A DNA stretch of 28,814 nt from JBAWAP01 sp049589355 (GTDB taxonomy: Bacteria > Chloroflexota > Anaerolineae > VGOG01): contig JBAWAP010000394.1 of assembly GCA_049589355.1 (NCBI GenBank), forward strand, positions 1 to 28,814. Reading direction: 5' to 3'. Positions within the stretch are counted from its first letter, which is position 1. The number at the start of each line of letters is the position of its first letter. The position numbers were made by a program, and so were the translations under genes. Shown piece after piece: positions 14,042 through 22,110 of the stretch. The notes beneath the pieces are model-generated. The model was not told the origin of the DNA and ran no database searches. It saw nothing but the letters and a program-made list of their open reading frames with translations.

Positions 14042-16067
14042 CGGTGTGCTCCCTAACCTGTACTGAGCCTGTCGAAATATCTGCTCCCTGACCGGCTATC
14101 GGCAAGGTCACGATGAAGCGGCTGCCCACGCCCAGTTCGCTCTCCACTTCGATCTTGCCTCCATGGGCTTCAGAAGCTTCTTTGGCTAGCACGAGGCCCA
14201 GGCCCACGCCCTCGATGCCCGATTCTGTCGTTGACCACACCCGATAGAATTTTTCGAAAATATGAGGTAAGTCGTCGGGCGGAATGCCCAGTCCCCGGTC
14301 AATTACGCTGAGGATGAGCTTGGCGTCCTCTTCCCGCGCCACCACATCCACTTGCCCTCCCTCACTACTGAACTTGATGGCGTTGCCCACCAGGTTCTTG
14401 ATCATCATTGTCATCAATTCCCTGTCGACCAGGATCGGGGGTAAATCAGGCTGGACATCGGCGTGAATGGAGATCTTCCTGTCCTGGGCCTGGATGTCGA
14501 ATAGATCGAGGATATCGCCGATTATCTCACCTATGTGTAAGGGCTCCATTTTCATAGCAAACTGCCCTGCTTCCAGCCGCGAGAGATCAAGGACGTCGCA
14601 GATCAACCCAGTGAGCCGGTCTGTCTCGCGGTCAATGACCGTCAGGAAGCGGTGACGCAGGGCCCGGTCCTCGCCCTCCAACTCGTCCAGGAGGAGCTCA
14701 GTATATGCTTTGATGGAGGCCAAAGGGGCGCGCAATTCATGGGAGACGTTGGCCACGATATTAGACTTGAGACGGTCTACCTCCTTCAGGTGGGTGATGT
14801 CCTGCCCGACACCGACCACGCCGACAATGTTGCCGGAAGCATCGCGACGCGGGGTGGCGTTCAACAGCAACTCCACCCGCTTGCCGTCATTTGTGTAGAG
14901 CGGAAACTCAAAGTTCGAGGTCTCCTTGCCTGCCAGTGCGTTATCCAGCACTTCTTTCACCAAGACCTTGTAATCTTCGGCGATGAAATCCTCCACCAGG
15001 TTGCGTCCAAACACTTCGTCCCTGCTGTAACCGGTGATCTTGACTGCTTTCTGATTCCACTCGTTGACCATTCCGTTCGCGTTGACACCGAAGATCGGCG
15101 CGTTGGCGGTATCAATGAGCTGCTGGAGTTCGGTAGCGACACGGGTTAATTCTTCCTCCACCCGCCTGCGCTCGGTGAGTTCTCGTTGAGCCGCCTCATA
15201 CAGCCGCGCGTTCTCGATGGCGATGGCAGCCTCACCCCCAAGGATGGAGATAAACTCCAGATCGCCCTGGGTAAAGGCAGGGCCTTCTTCCAGCTTGCTG
15301 AGATTGAGCACTCCAACGACTTTGTCCTTAACTAAGAGCGGTACGCAAAGGGCAGAGGTGATTTCTTCTCTGATCATCGCTTCCCTGATCTGAGGGTTAA
15401 GCGACGCCCCATCAGCTAACAGCAGTGCTTCCCCTTTATCCGCGACCCAGCCAGCAATCCCCTCGCCGACCCTCTCCCTCGCCGCAGCAGCGATTTCTAA
15501 GGGAAGACCAACGGAGGCTTTGACGACCAACTCCTCCCCCTCCAGTAACATCAGGGAAGCTCTATCGGCTTTGGTCTCTTGCAAGCCCGTCTGCACTATC
15601 TGATCCAACAGATTGCTCAGGTTCAAGGTTGTCAGAAAGGCCTTGATTAACTCGAATAGGGGCATCAGCGTCCTCAGGCGGACGTTCTCCCTCTCCAATC
15701 GTCTCTTATCCAAAGCCTTGACCACGGTTGAGCTCAACCAATCCGGGGTGAAGGGTTTCACAACGAAATCATCAAAGCCCAACTGGAGGGCCTTGATGAT
15801 ATCCTCCGTACTCTTGGAACCTGTAGTGATCACCCCGATTATCTCCGGAGTGGACTCTTTGATGGCCCGGTAAATCTCCAGTCCGCTCAGCTCGGGCATC
15901 ATGATGTCCACCAAGAGGAGGTCGAGTTGCTCTTTCCTGGCTATCTCGATTGCCTGGTGCCCGCTGGTTGCTCCCCCAACCATGTAACCCTCCATGCTCA
16001 AGCTTCGTAGGCAAAGCTCAAGGACATCGGGATCACTATCAACAACCAGGATTTTCTCTTGGGGCAT
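14031..16067 (-). CDS. Hybrid sensor histidine kinase REC-GAF-PAS-HisKA-HATPase
   Basis: This soluble kinase of 678 aa (from ATG 16067) begins with a receiver domain (ILVVDSDPD; Asp54 in LLVDIMMPE). A GAF domain follows (about 140-290; SLMLLEGEELVVKASVGLP, ALCVPLLVKDKVVGVLNL), then a short coiled linker, a PAS domain (about 310-425; FGVNANGMVNEWN) and a HisKA helix with His443 in VANVSHELRAPLASIKAY. The ATPase domain has N-box NLVGNAIKFS, G1 DRGLGIPPDD and G2 GVGLGLVLAK. There is no membrane segment, so it senses a cytoplasmic signal. ATG 16067 has GAGG nine bases upstream; GTG 16073 is only three bases from it. The last residues, ADISTGSVQ, are encoded by an interspersed repeat. Confidence 0.95.
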   Translation of the reverse strand: MPQEKILVVDSDPDVLELCLRSLSMEGYMVGGATSGHQAIEIARKEQLDLLLVDIMMPELSGLEIYRAIKESTPEIIGVITTGSKSTEDIIKALQLGFDDFVVKPFTPDWLSSTVVKALDKRRLERENVRLRTLMPLFELIKAFLTTLNLSNLLDQIVQTGLQETKADRASLMLLEGEELVVKASVGLPLEIAAAARERVGEGIAGWVADKGEALLLADGASLNPQIREAMIREEITSALCVPLLVKDKVVGVLNLSKLEEGPAFTQGDLEFISILGGEAAIAIENARLYEAAQRELTERRRVEEELTRVATELQQLIDTANAPIFGVNANGMVNEWNQKAVKITGYSRDEVFGRNLVEDFIAEDYKVLVKEVLDNALAGKETSNFEFPLYTNDGKRVELLLNATPRRDASGNIVGVVGVGQDITHLKEVDRLKSNIVANVSHELRAPLASIKAYTELLLDELEGEDRALRHRFLTVIDRETDRLTGLICDVLDLSRLEAGQFAMKMEPLHIGEIIGDILDLFDIQAQDRKISIHADVQPDLPPILVDRELMTMMIKNLVGNAIKFSSEGGQVDVVAREEDAKLILSVIDRGLGIPPDDLPHIFEKFYRVWSTTESGIEGVGLGLVLAKEASEAHGGKIEVESELGVGSRFIVTLPIAGQGADISTGSVQVREHTGEW
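14057..14081 (-). repeat. Interspersed repeat forming the kinase C-terminus
   Basis: On the minus strand this reads GATATTTCGACAGGCTCAGT followed by ACAGG, near-identical in its TTCGAC..GGCTCAGTACA core to the element at 5606-5630. In the kinase frame it encodes DISTGSVQ, beyond the end of the ATPase domain (FIVTLPIA). Confidence 0.8.
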
Positions 16068-16144
16068 AGTCACGGACCTCTATATGGGGCCTAAGCAGTC
16101 ATCACTACCCTATGCCTCTGGCTAGGGGAGGCGAAAGACGAGTG

Positions 16145-17002
16145 TCAATCCCCTTCCGAGGGCTCTTCCTCCGCCAGGGGTAGCTCGGCTGCCAAGCCAG
16201 CTCGCCGATGCCGATAGAGAATCGTACCGACTGAGACAACGAAGGCTATCGCAGCGAAGATCTGAGCAGCGGCGATACCGCGAATTAACCAGGCATCTGG
16301 GCGCAAAGCCTCAACAAAGATGCGCCCCATTGGGTACCAGATAGCATATAGGCAGAGTACATCACCGTCTAACAGACGATCCGAGTAACGACGGGCCACG
16401 TACATCAAGAGGAGAAAGCCCAGCAAGTTCCATAATGACTCGTAGAGAAAGGTGGGGTGGAAGCGGGTGCTCGCCGGGTACAGGGTCAAGTCATTATAGG
16501 GAGGGATGCGATAAGGGGGGGTGATGGTGATGCCCCAGGGCAGGCTGGTGGGATAGCCATAAAGCTCCTGGTTGATAAAGTTGCCCCAGCGTCCGATGAC
16601 TTGGGCTAGGATGAGGCCCGGCGTGCCGATGTCCGCCCACTGCAGGAAGCTCAGTTCGTTTAGGCGAGCGTAGATATACACGCCTAGGAGTCCACCAGCC
16701 ACTGCCCCGTAGATAGCCAAGCCGCCGTGCCAAATCTGTAGGATGGCGATGGGGTTCTGCCGGTAGTAATCCCAACCCGCCATCCCTCCCCGGGGGCTGG
16801 AGAAGACGTGATACAGCCGAGCCCCGATGATGCCGAGCACCAGGCAGAGGAGCAGAGCGTTCCACACATGATCCGGATCTTGGCCACGCCGCTTAGCCTC
16901 CAGACTGGCTATGTAAGCGGCGACTAGGACAGACGCTACGATGATGATGCCGTACCAGTGTACAGCAAGAGGGCCTAAGCGAAAAGCGATGGGTGGTTCC
17001 AT
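16145..17002 (-). CDS. lgt: Prolipoprotein diacylglyceryl transferase
   Basis: Lgt attaches diacylglycerol from phosphatidylglycerol to the lipobox cysteine of prolipoproteins in the cytoplasmic membrane. The 285-aa protein has the normal length and about seven membrane helices. Signatures are HWYGIII (Tyr17) near the start, WHGGLAIYGA (91-100) and the Lgt signature GRWGNFINQE (137-146) with its essential Arg. The position often occupied by His in GGxxxH is Tyr98 here, a known variation. A short charged tail ends the protein. It follows the deoxynucleoside kinase by 27 bases with a purine-rich ribosome site and likely shares its promoter. A lipoprotein substrate lies nearby (18823-19653). Confidence 0.96.
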   Translation of the reverse strand: MEPPIAFRLGPLAVHWYGIIIVASVLVAAYIASLEAKRRGQDPDHVWNALLLCLVLGIIGARLYHVFSSPRGGMAGWDYYRQNPIAILQIWHGGLAIYGAVAGGLLGVYIYARLNELSFLQWADIGTPGLILAQVIGRWGNFINQELYGYPTSLPWGITITPPYRIPPYNDLTLYPASTRFHPTFLYESLWNLLGFLLLMYVARRYSDRLLDGDVLCLYAIWYPMGRIFVEALRPDAWLIRGIAAAQIFAAIAFVVSVGTILYRHRRAGLAAELPLAEEEPSEGD

Positions 17003-17029
17003 GATTTCTATCTCTCCCTTCCTTTGAGT

Positions 17030-17677
17030 TCAACAATTCAGCGGAAAGACTACCATTTCTTTGCCGGCCAGCTTATCCTCGATGCGCTCGACAATGACTT
17101 CCAGATGGTCTCTCCGGCGGACGAAGTCCAGGCGATCGGCCGGGATGGTGAGGACGGGACACAGGTCGAAGTCAGCTAGCCAGTCCTCGTAGAAGGAGTC
17201 GAGAAGGGCCAGGTAATCGGCTGTGATGCTGGCTTCGATATCTCGGCCGCGGTTGTGGATGCGGTGCATTAGGGTAGGCACAGAAGCTTTCAGATATAGA
17301 AGCAGATCGGGCGCAGGCAAACCATTCACTACCAACTCGAAGAGGCGGCGATAGGCATGATAATCTCGCTCGGTCATGTTGTCCAATTGGTACAGAGCAC
17401 GGGCGAAGACAAAGCCGTCCTCGTAGATGCTGCGGTCAATGATGGCGGAGGTGGGGGCGGCTGCCAAAGTTCGGTGTTGGACAGCACGGTGGCCCAGGAA
17501 GAAGATCTGGAGGTGAAAGCTCCAGGCTCGCATGTCCTTGTAGAAGTCGGGCAGGTAGGGGTTATCAGCTACAGATTCGTAGGCAGCCTGCCAGCCGAGG
17601 CGGGCTGCGAGCCGCTCCGTCAGGCTCGTCTTACCGGCGCCGATGTTTCCAGCCACCAAAACGAGATGCTTAGCCAT
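17030..17677 (-). CDS. Deoxynucleoside kinase (dNK/dGK-dAK family)
   Basis: This 215-aa cytoplasmic kinase phosphorylates deoxynucleosides for nucleotide salvage. The P-loop GNIGAGKTSL lies at residues 10-19. The family motif DRSIYED follows near residue 82, then the ERDYHAY segment and the lid-type Arg-rich HRIHNRGRDIE. I chose ATG 17677 because GAGTGAGG is eight bases upstream; a GTG three codons earlier overlaps that site. Which deoxynucleoside it uses cannot be told from the sequence. It is the first gene after a strong promoter (17799-17827) and probably heads an operon with lgt and perhaps the two-component system. Confidence 0.92.
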   Translation of the reverse strand: MAKHLVLVAGNIGAGKTSLTERLAARLGWQAAYESVADNPYLPDFYKDMRAWSFHLQIFFLGHRAVQHRTLAAAPTSAIIDRSIYEDGFVFARALYQLDNMTERDYHAYRRLFELVVNGLPAPDLLLYLKASVPTLMHRIHNRGRDIEASITADYLALLDSFYEDWLADFDLCPVLTIPADRLDFVRRRDHLEVIVERIEDKLAGKEMVVFPLNC

Positions 17678-17701
17678 GTAATTCACCTCACTCCCCGGCT
17701 A

Positions 17702-17761
17702 CCCTTCGATATGCCTGTCCTGAGCCCCGCGCCCCTGCCCGGGGTAAACTCGGCCGAAGGG
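17702..17761 (-). repeat. Inverted repeat in the kinase mRNA leader
   Basis: CCCTTCG (17702-17708) and CGAAGGG (17755-17761) are exact reverse complements and enclose CCTGAGCC and a CCCCG..CGGGG inner pairing. It lies between the promoter and the ribosome site of the deoxynucleoside kinase and shares cores with the palindrome in mazF. Confidence 0.65.
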
Positions 17762-17798
17762 CTCACGACACCGCTTTAGGGCCTCAAGTGCTAACCCG

Positions 17799-17827
17799 AT
17801 TATACCAGCAAAACAGTCTCCCGTCAA
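17799..17827 (-). promoter_or_regulatory. Strong sigma-70 promoter for the kinase-lgt operon
   Basis: On the minus strand TTGACG (17827-17822), a 17-base spacer and TATAAT (17804-17799) give 11 of 12 consensus bases. The leader to the start at 17677 is about 115 bases and contains the inverted repeat. Confidence 0.88.
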
Positions 17828-17916
17828 AATGCTTCCATTCGAAAGTCCCCAAGGCCCCATTCGCTGGTGCGCTTATTCTACACCAATTTACTCAATTGTG
17901 GAAGGCGACAGTGCCC

Positions 17917-17945
17917 TTGACGCTTTGACCTAATCAGGCTATACT
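17917..17945 (+). promoter_or_regulatory. Strong sigma-70 promoter for the YbaK-like gene
   Basis: TTGACG (17917-17922), a 17-base spacer and TATACT (17940-17945) give 10 of 12 consensus bases. It is divergent from the promoter at 17799-17827, about 90 bases away. Confidence 0.85.
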
Positions 17946-18032
17946 CTAAACCACAGCGTTTTGGCAGGGGCTATTCTTCTGTTAGTCCCAAGGTTGCACC
18001 TCTCAAATCGAGTAGGCAAGGAGGGAAAGGAA

Positions 18033-18503
18033 ATAGCATGCAAAGAACGACTCGCGGAGTATCTGCAGGGACAGGGAGTGGGATTCCAGAGTATGAGGCA
18101 TCCCGAGGTCTATACCGCCCAGGAGGTAGCTGCCGCGCAACACATTTCCGGCCAGCAGTTGGCCAAGGTGGTCATAGTCAGGGCCGATGATGAAATGGCC
18201 ATGCTGGTCCTGCCAGCCAGTTACCGCGTGGATTTCGGGAAGCTGAAGTCATTCCTAGGCATTAAGAAAGCCAGGCTGGCGAAGGAGGAAGAATTCGGGG
18301 ATATCTTCCCCGATTGCGAGATCGGAGCCATGCCTCCCTTCGGAAATATGTACGAACTGCCCGTCTACGTGGACAGGGCTCTCGCCGAGGCCTCTGAGAT
18401 CGTGTTCAAGGTGGGCACCCACGGAGATTCCATGAAAATCCGCTACGGCGATTTCGAGAAGCTGGCAAGCCCGAAAGCTGGCGATTTTTCTGTCCATCTC
18501 TAG
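18033..18503 (+). CDS. YbaK/EbsC-type aminoacyl-tRNA deacylase, apparent ATA start
   Basis: This family hydrolyses mischarged aminoacyl-tRNA in trans. The protein has the family features HPEVYTAQEVAAAQHISGQQ, the conserved Lys in AKVVIV, and GAMPPFGNMYELPVYVD. The homologous region begins at ACKERLAEYLQGQGV, and the codon just before it is ATA 18033-18035, with AGGAGG placed about eight bases upstream. No ATG exists in this frame at that place; the ATG at 18038 is in another frame. The frame is open back to TTG 17961, but that lies only about ten bases after the predicted transcription start and adds a tail without homology. With an ATA start the length is 156 aa, normal for the family. Either a rare start codon or a mutated ATG is used. 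Confidence 0.85.
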   Translation: MACKERLAEYLQGQGVGFQSMRHPEVYTAQEVAAAQHISGQQLAKVVIVRADDEMAMLVLPASYRVDFGKLKSFLGIKKARLAKEEEFGDIFPDCEIGAMPPFGNMYELPVYVDRALAEASEIVFKVGTHGDSMKIRYGDFEKLASPKAGDFSVHL

Positions 18504-18830
18504 CCTGTAGATGATTGGCAGCATCTTAGGAAGACTGACCCCGGCGAATGGCTCCTAGAGTCTGACAACCCTTGGGTACGTCGTTTCAGGCTGACTGAAA
18601 TCCTTGAGCAGCCGTAGGATGTCTCGGAGGTGAAGGCTGCCAAAAAGGCGACTATGAGCTCGGATCCAGTCACCAGGATCCTGGCTGCTCAATCCCCAGA
18701 AGATTACTGGATCAAGCCCTGCCGTGGCTATAGCCCGAAGTACGGGGCCACAGTCCAGCAACTCATGTTCCTGGCCGATTTAGGGGTGATGCGCACAGAA
18801 GGCATCGTCAGATCGCGCCGAACTACCTGA
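18504..18830 (+). pseudogene. Relic of a squalene cyclase/prenyltransferase-like protein
   Basis: After the deacylase stop the frame reads a start-less sequence with GEWLLESDNPWVRRFRLTEI, a TAG at 18615-18617, then SDPVTRILAAQSPEDYWIKP and YSPKYGATVQQLMFLADLG before it ends. These segments match the style of alpha/alpha-toroid proteins annotated as prenyltransferase/squalene-cyclase-like in Chloroflexota and Actinomycetota, which normally continue for several hundred residues. Here the start is missing, a stop is inside and the 3' part is lost into the neighbouring gene. It is a non-functional remnant. Confidence 0.65.
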
Positions 18831-19653
18831 CGCAACGGAATCCGATGTATTCGTCCTTGACTTCAGAGTCGTACCAGAGGCGGTAAGTGCTACGGGTAAG
18901 TGGTGTATTGCTGCGCCACGAGCCGCCCCGCAATACCCTGCCCTCACCGGAACTCGGACCAGGAGGATTGCGGTCGGGCGCGTTTGTGTAATAGTCAGGG
19001 AGATACCAATCGGCCACCCACTCACGGACATTACCCCCCATATCGTAGACACCGTAGGGACTTTTGTCAGCCTCGAAGGCCCCGACAGGGGCGGTGTCTT
19101 CATAGCCGTCGTCAATGTTTGGCTCTTTCCAGTCGAATTCGCAGTTCACGTCACACAGATTCAATTTGCTCCCATCTGGCTCGCTGTTACCCCAAGGCCA
19201 GATGCGTCCATCAGTGCCCCGCGCCGCCTTTTCCCACTCCGCCTCGGTCGGCAGTCGCTTGCCCTTCCATTTGCAGTAAGTTTGAGCATCATCCCAAGTG
19301 ACCCAGATAACGGGGTAGTTGTCATACTTAGGATTATCGTAGTAGGAAGTGCTACCGTGGGACGATGTGCGGGCCGGAGGATTGCAGGCCCCAGCATCCA
19401 CGCACTCTTTGTACTGGGCGTTGCTCACCTCGTACTTGTCAATACAGAACGCATCGAGGAAGACCTTCCGTTCGGGTTTCTCGGAATCATAGCCTAAGTT
19501 ATTGCCCATGATAAACTCCCCAGCAGGAATGAAGACCGTATCCGGCGACACTTGCCCTTCTTTGCAAATGGCCTTACTACTGCAACCAGCGATCAGAGCT
19601 AGCAGGAGCAACAGCAGACTACCCTTTCCTATTACACTTCTCTCTTTCTTCAT
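18823..19653 (-). CDS. SUMF1/FGE-fold lipoprotein, non-catalytic
   Basis: This 276-aa protein starts at ATG 19653, with GAGGAGG six bases upstream. It opens with a lipoprotein signal peptide: MKKER, a Leu-rich core and lipobox LIAGC (Cys near residue 24). The mature part is a formylglycine-generating-enzyme-type domain: FIPAGEFIMGNN, CIDKYEVSNAQY, PVIWVTWDDAQTYCKWKGKR, LPTEAEWEKAARG, YDMGGNVREWVADWY and RVLRGGSWRSN, ending GFRCVR. The segment that carries the two catalytic Cys in true FGE (between GGSW and GFR) has none here, so it is probably a structural or binding protein, not a sulfatase activator. It sits on the outside of the membrane after processing by Lgt. Its own promoter is at 19761-19789. 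Confidence 0.9.
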   Translation of the reverse strand: MKKERSVIGKGSLLLLLLALIAGCSSKAICKEGQVSPDTVFIPAGEFIMGNNLGYDSEKPERKVFLDAFCIDKYEVSNAQYKECVDAGACNPPARTSSHGSTSYYDNPKYDNYPVIWVTWDDAQTYCKWKGKRLPTEAEWEKAARGTDGRIWPWGNSEPDGSKLNLCDVNCEFDWKEPNIDDGYEDTAPVGAFEADKSPYGVYDMGGNVREWVADWYLPDYYTNAPDRNPPGPSSGEGRVLRGGSWRSNTPLTRSTYRLWYDSEVKDEYIGFRCVR

Positions 19654-19760
19654 CGTAACCTCCTCGTTGATAAGTGGCATGACTATCAAGAGCAGACCCG
19701 GGCCAACGAGCATCATCCGGCCTGCTGGCGACCTCTAGTGGCCCCAGTCTGACGAGGCCA

Positions 19761-19789
19761 ATTATACTCAATTCATAAGATACGAGCAA
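19761..19789 (-). promoter_or_regulatory. Promoter for the SUMF1-like lipoprotein
   Basis: On the minus strand TTGCTC (19789-19784), a 17-base spacer and a perfect TATAAT (19766-19761). It overlaps the last codons of the GT4 gene at 19768. The leader to ATG 19653 is about 100 bases. Confidence 0.65.
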
Positions 19790-20919
19790 GTTTCAAACAG
19801 CAGATTCCAATCGGGCTGTTTCGCTGCTCTCTTCCTGCCATTCTCGCCTAACCTTCTTGCCAATTCCTCATCCTCCAGAACCCTCACGATGGTGTCAGCA
19901 ATTTCATCTACATCCAGAGGGTCAATCAATAACCCTGTGACCCCGTCCTCAATAGCCTCGCTGGTGCCTCCTCCCTTGCCACCGATGACCGGCTTCCCGC
20001 CGGCGCCCGCTTCGAGATAAGCCATGCCAAAGCGTTCTATCTCTCTACCCTGCGGAAGGGGGCGACTGACCAGAACGAATACGTCGCAAGCCGCATAGTA
20101 CCGGGGCAAATCATCGGACAGATGATCAACGGCGCCGGCGAATATGACTTTATCGTGTACCCCTAGCGCCTCTGCCAGATGCTCCAGTTCCGCTCGGAGT
20201 GGCCCATCGCCAACAACCAAGTAGACTGCGTTAGGCACCGCCTCCAGGACCATGGACAGTGCTCGGATCACCGTGTCAATGCCTTTGACCCGCACCAATC
20301 GGGCCACCGTCAAGATCACCCGTTTGCCTTCAAGACCATGTTTCTGCGCAATGGCTGAAGGGTCTATATCGGGTCTGAAGCGCTGGGGGTCAACAGGCGG
20401 ATTCAAAACCCGGATCTTGTCAGGCGGAGTCCCAAGGGCCAGCAACTCCCCCTTGGTGCTCAGGCTATTGGCAATCACTGATTGGGCACCAGTCAGCACT
20501 CGCGATAGGAAGAACTTGGCGAAGGGGTAACGTTGCGGACGCGAGAGATCGTTGCCATGAGACCACACGATAAATGGAACGCCATACAACGCCTTAAAAA
20601 TCAGGCCGATCAACCCGAAAGGCAATGGCTGCCAGCACTCGATCACGTCGAACCGCTTTTGCCGATGGAGCCTCAGCGCATGCAGAAGGGGAAACACAAA
20701 CTGCAATACCCGCTTGATTCCGGGCACGTTTTGCAGCGCGGCGTTCCAGCGGCAGATTCGCACCGGCTGTCTCCGATCAAATGCTTGCCACCCCTTCGTC
20801 CGAGGAGCCAGGACCACAAGATGATTCGCACCAGCGTGGAGACAGTGCTGGTAGGCGAAGCTTTGCATTCCCCCTATGTCGGGGGGAAAAGCCAGAGTAA
20901 TCAATAACCTCGTGGGCAT
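19768..20919 (-). CDS. GT4 glycosyltransferase (PimB/mannosyltransferase-like)
   Basis: This 383-aa GT-B enzyme has an N-terminal acceptor domain (LLITLAFPPDIGGMQSFAYQ, then VWSHGNDL). The C-terminal donor domain has VLNPPVDPQRF, ILTVARLVRVKGIDTVIRAL, YLVVGDGPLRAELE and the EX7E motif in EIERFGMAYLEAGAGGKPVI. The pattern resembles PimB-type mannosyl transferases; the true donor is unknown. ATG 20919 follows an AGAAGGG ribosome site at very short distance. It is the last gene of the minus-strand polysaccharide locus, 60 bases after the preceding transferase. Confidence 0.92.
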   Translation of the reverse strand: MPTRLLITLAFPPDIGGMQSFAYQHCLHAGANHLVVLAPRTKGWQAFDRRQPVRICRWNAALQNVPGIKRVLQFVFPLLHALRLHRQKRFDVIECWQPLPFGLIGLIFKALYGVPFIVWSHGNDLSRPQRYPFAKFFLSRVLTGAQSVIANSLSTKGELLALGTPPDKIRVLNPPVDPQRFRPDIDPSAIAQKHGLEGKRVILTVARLVRVKGIDTVIRALSMVLEAVPNAVYLVVGDGPLRAELEHLAEALGVHDKVIFAGAVDHLSDDLPRYYAACDVFVLVSRPLPQGREIERFGMAYLEAGAGGKPVIGGKGGGTSEAIEDGVTGLLIDPLDVDEIADTIVRVLEDEELARRLGENGRKRAAKQPDWNLLFETCSYLMN

Positions 20920-20979
20920 ACCCTTCTATACCATAATTCCCTGGGCTACACAGCAGGTGGCTCTGGCCATTGCTCAGGA

Positions 20980-22110
20980 TCAGGATGATGACATCACTTC
21001 ATGATAGACGCAGTTCGTAGCTTTGACCATTGCCTCCACGGAGAAACGCTGTCGTACCATGGCCTGGCCCCGAAGCGCACACCGACCAGCCTGCGCGGGG
21101 TTGGTCAAAGCCCAAATCATAGCCCTAGCCAAAGCCTCCGCGTCTCGAGGCTCAACCAAAATCCCGTTTTCGCCTGTCCGAATGATCTCTGGCACACCGC
21201 CCACACGGGTAGCGATCACGGGAATGCCTAGAGCCAGAGCTTCCAGGATCACCAGACCGAAAGATTCCCGCGTCGAGGGAAGAACAAACAGATCGCTGGC
21301 CGCCATAAGAGACGCCACATCGTTACGCCAGTCCAAGAAAGACACGACAGCGTCCAGATGCAGGGAACAGACCATCGTTTCCAGTCTCTCCCGTAATGGG
21401 CCTTCTCCCACGACGAGAACACGCATATTAGAGATGTATCGGAAGGCTAGCTGTGTGCTTTCTAGCAGATAGCGATGACCCTTCTCTGGATTCAGCCGGC
21501 CAACGGTTAGGACCACAGACGCATTGGGTCCAATACCCAATTCGGCCCTGACTTTCCTCCGATCAGCGCAAGCGGCAGACACAAAGACATCGGGATCAAT
21601 AGCATTGTGCACCGTTACCACTCGATGTGGTGCCAGGCCGCTGGCGATTAACTCCTGCCGGAGGTAATTGGACACAGCCATGACTTTCGGAAAGCGACGC
21701 AACATCAACAGATCCAGGCGCCTATACACCCGGACGGTGAGAAAGGCGTCGGTGTAACCGTGAATGGTGGCTACTATGGGAATCTTGGCCATGTAAGCGG
21801 CGATAATTCCCAATAAGTCCGCCTTGTATCCGTGAGTGTGAAGCAGATCAAACTCACCCTCTCGCAGTTGGCGAGCGATCTGTGGAATCAGCCAGAAGGG
21901 AAGGCGAACCCGGTCCTCGAGTTGCGTCACGGTGATGCCCCACGTCTGGGCGCGAGACACCAGTGGATGTATGGCCCTCCCCCGTTTTGGCCGATGCAGC
22001 ACCAGCAGGCCAACTTGCTGTCCGGCTCGCACCTGGCCACGGCCGAGCTCAAGAATTTGCGTCTCAGCCCCTCCGTAGCCCGCGCTGCTAATCAGATGCA
22101 GAACGCGCAT
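20980..22110 (-). CDS. GT4 glycosyltransferase
   Basis: This 376-aa GT-B transferase opens MRVLHLISSAGYGGAETQIL. The donor half has VVTVHNAIDPDVF, VVLTVGRLNPEKGHRYLLES, VLVVGEGPLRERLE and the EX7E motif in ESFGLVILEALALGIPVIA. I chose ATG 22110: GAGGGGG lies about eight bases upstream and the ATG shares one base with the stop of the preceding gene (TGATG). The open frame extends ten codons further, without a better site. It acts on the cytoplasmic side in repeat-unit assembly. Confidence 0.93.
   Translation of the reverse strand: MRVLHLISSAGYGGAETQILELGRGQVRAGQQVGLLVLHRPKRGRAIHPLVSRAQTWGITVTQLEDRVRLPFWLIPQIARQLREGEFDLLHTHGYKADLLGIIAAYMAKIPIVATIHGYTDAFLTVRVYRRLDLLMLRRFPKVMAVSNYLRQELIASGLAPHRVVTVHNAIDPDVFVSAACADRRKVRAELGIGPNASVVLTVGRLNPEKGHRYLLESTQLAFRYISNMRVLVVGEGPLRERLETMVCSLHLDAVVSFLDWRNDVASLMAASDLFVLPSTRESFGLVILEALALGIPVIATRVGGVPEIIRTGENGILVEPRDAEALARAMIWALTNPAQAGRCALRGQAMVRQRFSVEAMVKATNCVYHEVMSSS

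Noticed and set aside
18823..19716. Longer lipoprotein start at 19716
   Set aside because: It would place a hydrophobic 21-residue extension before a perfect lipoprotein signal peptide, while ATG 19653 has an ideal GAGGAGG site.
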